48,521 nucleotides of DNA from positions 1 through 48,521 of IMG/VR virus record IMGVR_UViG_3300010396_000015; one strand, 5' to 3'. A program made the position numbers and the translations under genes. Positions 28,638-35,884 of the stretch are shown here, in pieces. Under the pieces are notes generated by a model that searched no databases, was not told the DNA's origin, and saw only the letters and a program-made list of their open reading frames with translations. How positions within the stretch are numbered: position 1 is the first letter of the stretch; each line of letters starts with the position of its first letter. The DNA comes from a virus.

Positions 28638-30097
28638 GATGTCCCTATATCGTACTCAAGGTCCACCGCCCTGATCCGCAGGGAAGTTTTGGCCAGGTGT
28701 CGAAAGTGATACGCTCGTTTGTAGAACGAACCTTCGTCTTTCAGAACAGGCCTTGATACGGATAGATCAACTTGCCTGAAATTGGACCAGGTTTTGTAAT
28801 CGTTATCTGAGTACCGAACGTACAGGACTGACCCGGCGGTCTGGTCTGCCTGGAACCACATACGGTTGAGAACTTTAACTCGGTTGATATTCGCGGAGTA
28901 ATTCGGCGTGTAGATATCCACCTGAGGTGTGGAGGTTATTCCAGCATAATTCGTATCAAAGGGATACACGTAAGCTGCATCGATGAAGTTTATCGAGCCG
29001 TCGGCATCCCCCTGGACCAGGATCTTCCCGTTAACGTCAAAGGTGCTCTCCATCCACGGCCAGTAGTTCCCCGCGCCATCTGTCCACTGGGACCAGAGTT
29101 GTTGCCCGCTATCATAGACCAGAGTAAGGTTCGCGCCTGTTACTGTAAGGATATAGAATTTATGTCCAGCGACCTTCAACGCGGACGAATGGATACTTCC
29201 ATAACTCCCCGTTAGCGCCGCCTGGAGTAATCTCTCCACTGGCGGGGTAGAGATTATCTGCGTCTTCAGGTTTTGCATCATCGCGATCTGTGGGGATCGA
29301 GACTGGTTGTAGGTTAGCCAGTATAAAATATCATCCAGGGATTGGATACTCCCAGCATCGGCACAGCCGTAGGGAGTTATTGCCTCGGGTACAGGGGCTA
29401 GCGGGGAACCTGTTGGATTGCCATTATCCAGGAATACCTGAGTGATATTCCTCTTAAAAGCGATAACGTAGGAAAGCTGTCGGTCCAATGCAATCCCTGG
29501 ACTGCCGTCGGCATTGGCTAGGATGACGTTTAAAGAATCCGCCCAAGTGGGCGTGTTAAGGGGACTTCCCCAAATAGCTCCTGTGATGTCCATTATATAC
29601 GAAGTCCCGTCGAGGGTCGCCACTCCAGGAACCAGAGTGTTAGAAAACGCTGGTGTCACCGAGGTTAGGGTTACGCCGTCGGCGGAGACTGTGTAAACAT
29701 CATTACCTCCATTGCAAAGGATAACAATTGGAGAGGTTATCGGAATTACACTGAACCTAAACCGATTCGTAGTACTTGTCCCAGTGGCTACACTCCCCAC
29801 CAAGCTTCCATTACAGTAAAGACTCTGCCCAGCAACACCGAATACAGAGACTGCTGAGTTCCAATAAGCGTAGCTATACAATCCTTGGCCCAGGTGCGTT
29901 CCAAGACTACCCAGGTTGTAGGTGTATTTTACCCCGAGGCGCTTGTAAATTTGGTACTGGCCAGTAACTCCATCCTGTTCCCCGTAGCCATTAATCAACC
30001 TCGCATCGAAGTTAGTCGTTCCGTCACGGTTGTCGGTTTGATTAATAAGCGGCAGCTGTTGAGGCTGCTGCATTGTTGGGGCTTGTTGAGCGGGCAT
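28634..30097 (-). CDS. P22 gp10-like tail / packaged-DNA stabilisation protein
   Basis: A 487-residue beta-rich protein. N-terminal LPLINQTDNRDGTTNFDARLING, then YKRLGVKYTY, repeated aromatic strands (LGQGLYSYAYWNSAVSVFG) and blocks with LDRQLSYVIAFKRNITQVF and LNRMWFQADQ resemble the gp10 hub of P22, which closes the portal channel after packaging. C-terminal RHLAKTSLRIRAVDLEYDIG matches the family end. TAATG overlap with the gp4-like gene upstream gives the P22-like order. Confidence 0.8.
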   Translation of the reverse strand: MPAQQAPTMQQPQQLPLINQTDNRDGTTNFDARLINGYGEQDGVTGQYQIYKRLGVKYTYNLGSLGTHLGQGLYSYAYWNSAVSVFGVAGQSLYCNGSLVGSVATGTSTTNRFRFSVIPITSPIVILCNGGNDVYTVSADGVTLTSVTPAFSNTLVPGVATLDGTSYIMDITGAIWGSPLNTPTWADSLNVILANADGSPGIALDRQLSYVIAFKRNITQVFLDNGNPTGSPLAPVPEAITPYGCADAGSIQSLDDILYWLTYNQSRSPQIAMMQNLKTQIISTPPVERLLQAALTGSYGSIHSSALKVAGHKFYILTVTGANLTLVYDSGQQLWSQWTDGAGNYWPWMESTFDVNGKILVQGDADGSINFIDAAYVYPFDTNYAGITSTPQVDIYTPNYSANINRVKVLNRMWFQADQTAGSVLYVRYSDNDYKTWSNFRQVDLSVSRPVLKDEGSFYKRAYHFRHLAKTSLRIRAVDLEYDIGTS

Positions 30098-30864
30098 TAT
30101 CGGAACCTGTTGCTGCCGAAGCCACTACGCTGATCGGGCTGGAACATGGTCGAGGCATCCTCAACATCCCAAGCCTCGAGGGCATCTTGGTATCGCTGGG
30201 CCATTGACTGACACACCTGTTGGATCGCCAATGGCTGACCCTGGGAGATTTGCTCAGCCAAACCCCAATGCAGGAGGATAAACCATTCCTGCGGGAAGTT
30301 CATCTGGTCCGTTAAAGAGATCGAGTTGTTCACCTGGATCTGTTCCAGGGCATGGACTGTTCCAGTAGCAGCGGTAGCGTCGGGGGTCAGCCAAAGCCAG
30401 AAGTTGGTGACGAATTGCTGCTTGTCCACGAAGTAAGAGTTGATCGCTCCCTGTTGAACTAGGGTCGACAGGTAATCCCACTCTTGCCGGGATAAGGGAA
30501 TCAGCGGCCGACGGTTGAAGTTCGAGTCCTGGTAGTAAGCCTCGAGGATCCTCGGCGGACGGGGCTGTACCACATTCCCCGAAGGTCCGATCGAGTAGAG
30601 ATTCTGTCCAGCAATTGGGGTGATCGCAATATCCTGCTGGAGCCATAGCTTCAACCCCTGCGTCTGGTAGTAATTAACTAGTTCATTCAACCTCGGCATA
30701 TACTCAGCAAAGTCCTCACTCGAGGGCTCTTGCCCACGGCCAAGGATCTTCGCATCCCACATCGCGAACTGGATGATTCGCTGCGCGGAGTTAAAATAAA
30801 TCGGTCCTGCCCCTATGGGGGGAGTAACCGGATTAACTGGCGTGGGGACTGGATTCTGGCTCAT
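30097..30864 (-). CDS. P22 gp4-like head-tail adaptor (tail accessory) protein
   Basis: A 255-residue protein. AQRIIQFAMWDAKILGRGQE, EYMPRLNELVNYYQTQGLKL, WLQQDIAITPIAGQNLYSIG and RPPRILEAYYQDSNFNRRPL fit the gp4-type adaptor that binds under the portal ring and starts tail assembly. The C-terminal part is helical (FILLHWGLAEQISQG). It lies next to the gp10-like gene, as in P22-like phages. TTG-free ATG start with ATGA overlap to the previous gene. Confidence 0.8.
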   Translation of the reverse strand: MSQNPVPTPVNPVTPPIGAGPIYFNSAQRIIQFAMWDAKILGRGQEPSSEDFAEYMPRLNELVNYYQTQGLKLWLQQDIAITPIAGQNLYSIGPSGNVVQPRPPRILEAYYQDSNFNRRPLIPLSRQEWDYLSTLVQQGAINSYFVDKQQFVTNFWLWLTPDATAATGTVHALEQIQVNNSISLTDQMNFPQEWFILLHWGLAEQISQGQPLAIQQVCQSMAQRYQDALEAWDVEDASTMFQPDQRSGFGSNRFR

Positions 30865-31202
30865 TTGTCGATATCCAGGATGAACATAAAATGCTTCGGG
30901 CTATCCACCACACCAAAGGTGTCGTAGTAGAAAACCCCTTTCCACCCATCGGGCGGCTGCAAGGCTGTATCAAACCTCATAGAATTCCTACTCTCCATAG
31001 GAAAGAGCGGGGTCTCTTTATCCCACCAGAGGTGGATGCCCATTTTCTCTTGAATGAGCCAAAGGACCGACCCTATCTTTGGCGGATAAGGTCGGTCCCA
31101 TTTCATCAATTCCTTCGGATCAAAGACATTCTTCTCCATGATCCCGGAGAATTGGATCGTATGGTTACGAGCGCCATCTGCAAGGACCCTGGAGATTATC
31201 AT
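30861..31202 (-). CDS. Late-region protein, unknown
   Basis: A 113-residue protein with many aromatic residues (KWDRPYPPKIGSVLWLIQEK, GIHLWWDKETPLF, WKGVFYYDTFGVV) in apparent beta strands. It lies between a head decoration-like protein and the gp4-like adaptor and is probably a virion part or head-completion factor. No motif recognised. ATGA overlap with the gene downstream. Confidence 0.6.
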   Translation of the reverse strand: MIISRVLADGARNHTIQFSGIMEKNVFDPKELMKWDRPYPPKIGSVLWLIQEKMGIHLWWDKETPLFPMESRNSMRFDTALQPPDGWKGVFYYDTFGVVDSPKHFMFILDIDK

Positions 31203-32051
31203 TTATCTTTCCTTCTGTACAGCAATGAAGTCCGCAGTGATCGAGTCCGCGGCGGCAGAGCCCGCCTGGACAGCAATCGTCGGATTCAGGTTCGCCGTCG
31301 TGATCGTCCACGGGCCAGTGTAGCCGGTTCCGGCTAATCCACTTGCCACAAAGTTCGAACTCACAACCTGTAACTGCCTGCCAACCACAGGTAGAACAGT
31401 CACCCCAGTCACCGGGTTCACGGCGCCAGTACCAGACTGAGGCAGCCAGCCCACCAGGACCGACCCTACGAAGACATTGATGTTCTGGTTCCTATCGATA
31501 TAGAAACCTACGTCAATGTTCGTAGCTGCAGCCAGGGTATACGCCGAAGCCGGGATGGCCCAGGTCATGGCTGTGCTCGCCGAGACTGTGATCAGTTCCA
31601 GAACCGAACCACCACTTGGATGGTGAAAGTAAATCCCGTCCGTAATCGCTGCAAACGGGGTTGCCGTGGTGTCCAGTAACCCTACAATGGCTGAGCTGGT
31701 CAGGGTAGAGAGCTGGAACCGCGCCAGGAAGAACATCTTCTTTCCCTGGGTAGCAACCTGCGGAAGCGTGAAGTCCGCCGCCGGAAGCTGCATCGACACG
31801 TAGTCAGCATTCGTCGCTGCCGTGGTGAGGGTGACTAAACCTCCATCACCCGCTCCGTGGACTGCTGTACCGGTTGAGCCCTTGCTAACCGTCCAGAGGC
31901 CAGTAGAGCCGATGCTGTTGTCGAAGTCATCAAAGAACTGATGGTAGAACGCAGGGTTACTAAACCCCGAGTCTGCCATTGGTCCATACGGCGGATCAGT
32001 GGTCGATCCCGCTGGTAGCCGCTGAGGGACCGCATTTGGAGTCGCAGTCAC
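31203..32051 (-). CDS. Head-region beta-sandwich protein (decoration or fibre-like)
   Basis: A 282-residue protein from GTG 32051 with AAAGGAGAAACC upstream. The body has the alternation of a lectin-like beta sandwich: FYHQFFDDFDNS, LWTVSKGSTGT, KMFFLARFQLST and NIDVGFYIDRNQNINVFVGS. Such proteins decorate capsids or bind host sugars. It follows the major capsid gene after the hairpin at 32079-32113, so its expression may be lowered relative to the capsid. Confidence 0.65.
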   Translation of the reverse strand: MTATPNAVPQRLPAGSTTDPPYGPMADSGFSNPAFYHQFFDDFDNSIGSTGLWTVSKGSTGTAVHGAGDGGLVTLTTAATNADYVSMQLPAADFTLPQVATQGKKMFFLARFQLSTLTSSAIVGLLDTTATPFAAITDGIYFHHPSGGSVLELITVSASTAMTWAIPASAYTLAAATNIDVGFYIDRNQNINVFVGSVLVGWLPQSGTGAVNPVTGVTVLPVVGRQLQVVSSNFVASGLAGTGYTGPWTITTANLNPTIAVQAGSAAADSITADFIAVQKER

Positions 32052-32078
32052 TTGGTTTCTCCTTTAGCTTGGGAATAA

Positions 32079-32113
32079 TGTACGTGGGAATCGCCGATCG
32101 AAACCCACGTACA
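32079..32113 (-). repeat. Hairpin element B downstream of the capsid gene (putative attenuator)
   Basis: TGTACGTGGG (32079-32088) and CCCACGTACA (32104-32113) are perfect 10-bp arms with a 15-nt loop. On the transcribed (minus) strand, the central 31 bp match hairpin A (16828-16858 region) at 27 of 31 positions, including the loop core ATCGGCGA. Both hairpins are in sense orientation at the 3' end of a gene. TTATT follows on the minus strand, a weak terminator tail. Confidence 0.8.
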
Positions 32114-32125
32114 CTATCCTATCCC

Positions 32126-33049
32126 TTACGGACCATTCGATCCCAGGATGCTACGCGGATCGGTATTACCTACCGAGAACCGCATGTACGTACCCGCCTT
32201 CGCATTCTTCGTGTCGAAGTCGTTATCCTGGTCGAACTCAGGCCGATCGCGCCAGAACATCTGCATCCCATTAGGGCAGTTCGTTCGGACGAAAAAGGCA
32301 TGAGGGTTGGTGAAGTAATGGTTCATCTTGATACCACCCGGGAAGGCATTGGTCGCCTTCAGCACGTTGATATCATTGTTCGCCGTTCCGGGCTGAAGCA
32401 CTGACTTCATAATCCGGTTAGCGTTGAACCACTCCTGGCGTGCAATGTGCAAGCTCTGCGGAAGGATCGAGATGAAGAGTCCTCGATCCGTCTGCAAGCC
32501 CATTGCCTGGATGCTGATGTCCTCGAGCGAGGCTTCCATCAGATCTGCCGCCGGGGTCAATACGTTGCTGAACGTACCTCCAGTCGCATTGGGATTTGAC
32601 GAGGAGCAGAGGGTCTGACCGTTACCATTCAGATACACCGCACCGGTGAAGGCATCGTTGTACACACCTGCAGCAATGTTCTCGACCGTCTGAGTGATCG
32701 AGAATGCATTTGCCCAGGCGCGGTTCATGGAGACCTTCTCGTAAAGGTTGTCCTGGAGCTCTTCGTAGGTGACGATATATCCCAGCGCATACGCGATGTG
32801 CGTGTACGTTGAGATGACACCCTGAGTTTCGTAATCATAGGTCATTGGCGCGCCTTCAGCTTTCGCCGGGGCAAGGCCGAAACCAGTGATTGCACCGTCC
32901 TGCTCGTACGCCATACTGGAGTCGAGCTGGTCGTAGAGGTCCAGATACTCCTTTGCGTGTTCGTCGTACTTCTGTCCCCAGAAGGCATGCACCCCAGGCC
33001 AGAGGGCTTTGGGATGACTGCCAGTGGAGATGATACCACCAATAGCCAT
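32126..33049 (-). CDS. Major capsid protein
   Basis: A 307-residue protein. Start-up segment STGSHPKALWPGVHAFWGQK, a YLDLYDQLDSSMAYEQ stretch, TYTHIAYALGYIVTYEELQD, a SLEDISIQAMGLQTDRGLF helix, and LPQSLHIARQEWFNANRIM fit the HK97-type coat family of podophages with about 300-residue coats. Position after scaffold-like and decoration-like genes, and a hairpin right after it, support high expression. It would form the T=7 head lattice. Confidence 0.82.
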   Translation of the reverse strand: MAIGGIISTGSHPKALWPGVHAFWGQKYDEHAKEYLDLYDQLDSSMAYEQDGAITGFGLAPAKAEGAPMTYDYETQGVISTYTHIAYALGYIVTYEELQDNLYEKVSMNRAWANAFSITQTVENIAAGVYNDAFTGAVYLNGNGQTLCSSSNPNATGGTFSNVLTPAADLMEASLEDISIQAMGLQTDRGLFISILPQSLHIARQEWFNANRIMKSVLQPGTANNDINVLKATNAFPGGIKMNHYFTNPHAFFVRTNCPNGMQMFWRDRPEFDQDNDFDTKNAKAGTYMRFSVGNTDPRSILGSNGP

Positions 33050-33052
33050 GTG

Positions 33053-33706
33053 TTATACTCCCGTGGTGCCAGAGCTGAACTGATGATTGTTAATCATCAC
33101 CCACCACTTCTGACCACCGCCGCCCGTTGCCGGGTTGGTGACGAAGTGATTATCTGCGCGCTGTGCCAAGCACAGGATACGCAGATTCAGCGTAGCGGTC
33201 GTGGCGACCGAAGCGTTGTTGAGGGTAGTACCTGAGACGGAAACTCCAGCTGCAGGGGCAGCATACACGATATTCGCGTTGTTGCCGGCAGCCGCCTGAG
33301 TCAGGTTCGTCCCTGCACCACCTTCCTGGATCTCGTAGATGATATTCGGATCATCAACGACCAGGGCGTAGTACGCCGCCGACTGTGCCCCACTCGGGCG
33401 ATAAGTCAGGCCCAGGTTATTGGGATTGATGTAAGGACCACCAAACCCACCACCTGCCAGCTGAGCCGAAAGCCCAACTGCCACCACAACACCAATCGCA
33501 GTCGCACCGGCGGTGCCCAGGGTAATCCCTGAGAGACCAGTCGCCGGATCGCCTGCGGTCTGGAGTTTCACCAGATCGCCAGGGTAATACGCATTCGTAT
33601 CTCCCGGAGCGATATAATACGGATTCGCTACACTGTTCCAAGGAGTACCAGAGATACTCTTAATTGGAGACAGTCCAGCGGGCTTTGAAGGATTCGTGAA
33701 AGCCAC
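33053..33706 (-). CDS. Capsid decoration / head structural protein
   Basis: A 217-residue protein from GTG 33706 with TTAGGAGAAC upstream. It is Gly/Ala/Thr-rich with beta strands: NPYYIAPGDTNAYYPGDLVK, ATAIGVVVAVGLSAQL, YYALVVDDPNIIYEI, ATLNLRILCLAQRADNHFV. The layout (early PGDLV, GVVVAV, DPN...YEIQ, LRIL) matches proteins found directly before the major capsid gene in other podophages and is likely to cover the capsid. Four bases separate it from the capsid gene. Confidence 0.65.
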   Translation of the reverse strand: MAFTNPSKPAGLSPIKSISGTPWNSVANPYYIAPGDTNAYYPGDLVKLQTAGDPATGLSGITLGTAGATAIGVVVAVGLSAQLAGGGFGGPYINPNNLGLTYRPSGAQSAAYYALVVDDPNIIYEIQEGGAGTNLTQAAAGNNANIVYAAPAAGVSVSGTTLNNASVATTATLNLRILCLAQRADNHFVTNPATGGGGQKWWVMINNHQFSSGTTGV

Positions 33707-33725
33707 GTAAGTTCTCCTAAGTTAG

Positions 33726-34283
33726 CTAATTCCCACGCCTACCAGGCTGGGCCCTTTTGATTCCTCGATTCAGCACCGGCTTGATATTCATCGAGCGATT
33801 TCCTGCATACGCATGATCAGGCAACGGTGCTGTATTACCATCCTTCCCACCTACGGCTTCTCCTTCAAATATCGAGCCCATGATCTGGGCATTCCGCTGG
33901 TCGAGGAGTTTCTTGTCCTCTTCCCACCATTCCTGTTTGAGCTTCATCAGTACCAGACGTTCCACAGTACCATTCGCGACTTCGCCCCCGACGATGGAGA
34001 CGCAGTCGCCAAGGTCCGTGCTTCCGCCCAGCGACTTCGGCGAACCGATCTGACGGGAGTTAACAGAAACCTCTCCCTTGTGGACTAGCTCGTAACCAGC
34101 CTGCTTTGCCCGTTCCACACGGGACTCAGCAAACCAGTGTAAATGGAACCCGTCAATCGGCTCGACCTGAAGGCGTTGGACTGGAGCACTCATCGGCACT
34201 CGGCGGATACGCTTCTCCCCTTCCTCGCCCTTGACGTTAGCAGGGTTAGGAACGCCGCCTTCTTTAATCTCTCGTTCTTGCAT
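33726..34283 (-). CDS. Head morphogenesis protein, unknown role
   Basis: A 185-residue basic protein. RRVPMSAPVQRLQVEPIDGF, HLHWFAESRVERAKQAGYEL, GGSTDLGDCVSIVGG and RLVLMKLKQEWWEEDKKLL form a pattern that I recognise from late-region proteins between scaffold and capsid genes in several podophages. The tail is basic (NRGIKRAQPGRRGN). Probably a minor head component. GAACGAGGATTACG upstream serves as the ribosome-binding site. Confidence 0.7.
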   Translation of the reverse strand: MQEREIKEGGVPNPANVKGEEGEKRIRRVPMSAPVQRLQVEPIDGFHLHWFAESRVERAKQAGYELVHKGEVSVNSRQIGSPKSLGGSTDLGDCVSIVGGEVANGTVERLVLMKLKQEWWEEDKKLLDQRNAQIMGSIFEGEAVGGKDGNTAPLPDHAYAGNRSMNIKPVLNRGIKRAQPGRRGN

Positions 34284-34298
34284 TTTCGTAATCCTCGT

Positions 34299-35159
34299 TC
34301 AGGCTAAAACTTGTTTAACATAGTGTGCACGCCAGGCTTCCATCGTCTTGAACTCCCGATTGGGACCGACGAGTCGCTTGCCGAAACGATCGCAAGCGGC
34401 CTTGGCATCATCAGGGAGATCAGCGTAGGACTTACCACCCCCACCACTCGAGCCATTGCGTCCGCCGCCAACCTGCTGCGGGGGAGGATCATCACCTTGC
34501 TTGAGATAAGCATTGGTCTCCGCCGTGATAAGGTTCGCTCGCTCCGTCGGAGTGAGGTCCTTGAGCTTGCCTTCCTCGGCCAGTTTAATCCCCATCTGCG
34601 TTGCCACAGCTCGCTTGATCGGGTCGTTCTCCCACCAAGGGTTCTGAGCCTTCCACGCCTTGAACTCCGGGGTTTCGGCGGCAGGCTTTGGAGCGGCCTC
34701 ACGCTTGGGAGTTTCCTTAACCGGCTCTGGCTTAGCCAGCTCGGCCATGATCTCCACTTCCCGCTCAGTGTTGCCGTCGGCCCGAACGCTCTTGAGCTCA
34801 GCGGCAAGTTCCTTCCGCGCCGCCTCGACCCGCTGCTTGACGATATCGTCAGTGAATTCCTTCAATGCAGCGATCTGTTCCTGCGCTTCGGCCAGTGCAG
34901 TCTTCGTGCTCGACAGCTCGGTATTGAGATTGGATACCTTGCCCTCCAGATTGCGATTTGTAGATCGAAGAATTGGCAGTACGCTTTCTGCCTTCTCGAC
35001 AAACGACTGGGCGTCCAGCCACGGCACCCCATCATCTCCACGCCATTGCTCCTGCGGGACCCATCCCATTTTGCGAGCCTTGGCTTCGGTCTCCGGCGGG
35101 GGAGTTACAACCTGCCCATCACCATTGATCGGCTTACGCTCGTTGGTTTGATCAGTCAT
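34299..35159 (-). CDS. Scaffold-like head assembly protein
   Basis: A 286-residue, highly charged helical protein. KMGWVPQEQWRGD is an N-terminal motif found in phage scaffold and similar head proteins; residues about 65-150 are a coiled coil (NLNTELSSTKTALAEAQEQI). A Pro/Lys linker and WWENDPIKRAVATQMG follow, then a C-terminal FKTMEAWRAHYVKQVLA. It lies directly upstream of head genes and after a GroES-like gene. Scaffolds guide coat assembly and leave the head. Confidence 0.75.
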   Translation of the reverse strand: MTDQTNERKPINGDGQVVTPPPETEAKARKMGWVPQEQWRGDDGVPWLDAQSFVEKAESVLPILRSTNRNLEGKVSNLNTELSSTKTALAEAQEQIAALKEFTDDIVKQRVEAARKELAAELKSVRADGNTEREVEIMAELAKPEPVKETPKREAAPKPAAETPEFKAWKAQNPWWENDPIKRAVATQMGIKLAEEGKLKDLTPTERANLITAETNAYLKQGDDPPPQQVGGGRNGSSGGGGKSYADLPDDAKAACDRFGKRLVGPNREFKTMEAWRAHYVKQVLA

Positions 35160-35625
35160 TGGTAATTGCCTCCGGCATCGGGGAACGAGTTGCCTCGGTC
35201 GAACGATGCCTTTCCTTCACGATCTGGCAGTAGATATCCTGGTCGTTTACGATACGGTACTGGATATCGTCCCAGGGACCTTTGATAACCGCGCCACAGT
35301 ACTTGGATACCAGGACCTTATCCCCTACACGAGCACGGGGAGTAGAGCCTTTCCAAGCATCCGGGCCGATCGCGATCACAGTCGCCCGGGATTCGATTGT
35401 ATCCAGTCGTCGCTTCACATCATCCGGGAGCTGGATGACAGAGTTCTTAACCTCCGGATCGTAGGGGAGGATAAGCACCGCACAACCCTGAGGATCAAGC
35501 CCGGAGTCGTTCACGGTCTTGTCCTCGGACTGTCTCATAGCACTCTCACACCAAGGCTTGTGGGCACCGAATATATCCAGGTCCACTCCACACTCATTAC
35601 ATATCGGCTTTCTGTTCATCGCCAT
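35152..35625 (-). CDS. GroES-like co-chaperonin with N-terminal zinc knuckle
   Basis: About 157 residues from ATG 35625, eight bases after AGAGGA; ATG 35631 is too close and ATG 35619 is also possible. Residues about 45-140 fit the Cpn10 barrel: GCAVLILPYDPE, LPDDVKRR, ATVIAIGPDAW, ARVGDKVLVSKYCGA and VNDQDIYCQI. The N-terminus adds CNECGVDLDIFGAHKPWC, a possible zinc site. A phage GroES, like T4 gp31, lets host GroEL fold large coat proteins. Between portal and scaffold genes this role fits. Confidence 0.8.
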   Translation of the reverse strand: MAMNRKPICNECGVDLDIFGAHKPWCESAMRQSEDKTVNDSGLDPQGCAVLILPYDPEVKNSVIQLPDDVKRRLDTIESRATVIAIGPDAWKGSTPRARVGDKVLVSKYCGAVIKGPWDDIQYRIVNDQDIYCQIVKERHRSTEATRSPMPEAITND

Positions 35626-35884
35626 CTTCATCGTCCTCTATAAGTGATTCAATCAAGTCCTCGTAATCAAGATCCCGGAGCTGCTTCAGGGTCTTCACCA
35701 GACTCAGCGCCACCAGATTCAGCGCCGCCGTCTGCTCCGCCGTCTCCGCTAGGAACTCCTCCGCCTCCCATCGACCCCGGATCTCCTTGATCTTGAGATC
35801 CAGCATCACTTGGAACGCCTCCGTTACCGGATGGAGCATCCAGCTTTGCCATCCCTCCTCCGTCGGCAGATCCTTTCTTCTCAC
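35597..35884 (-). CDS. Overprinted protein overlapping the portal 3' end
   Basis: A 95-residue protein starting at GTG 35884 with GAAGGAGACGACG just upstream, inside the portal gene. It shares 218 bp with the portal gene in another frame. Residues: LPTEEGWQSWMLHPVTEAFQ, LKIKEIRGRWEAEEFLAETA, LVKTLKQLRDLDYEDLIESL, a plausible all-helical protein. The portal's overlapping C-terminal tail is Gly/Ser/Asp low-complexity, which suggests that this frame carries the selective constraint. Small head proteins with a W-HPVT motif follow portals in related phages. Confidence 0.7.
   Translation of the reverse strand: MRRKDLPTEEGWQSWMLHPVTEAFQVMLDLKIKEIRGRWEAEEFLAETAEQTAALNLVALSLVKTLKQLRDLDYEDLIESLIEDDEDGDEQKADM

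Noticed and set aside
34311-35165. 284-residue plus-strand frame opposite the scaffold-like gene
   Set aside because: It is antisense to a coherent charged coiled-coil protein in a tight minus-strand operon, and its own composition (Leu/Arg/Ser-rich without motifs) fits a shadow.
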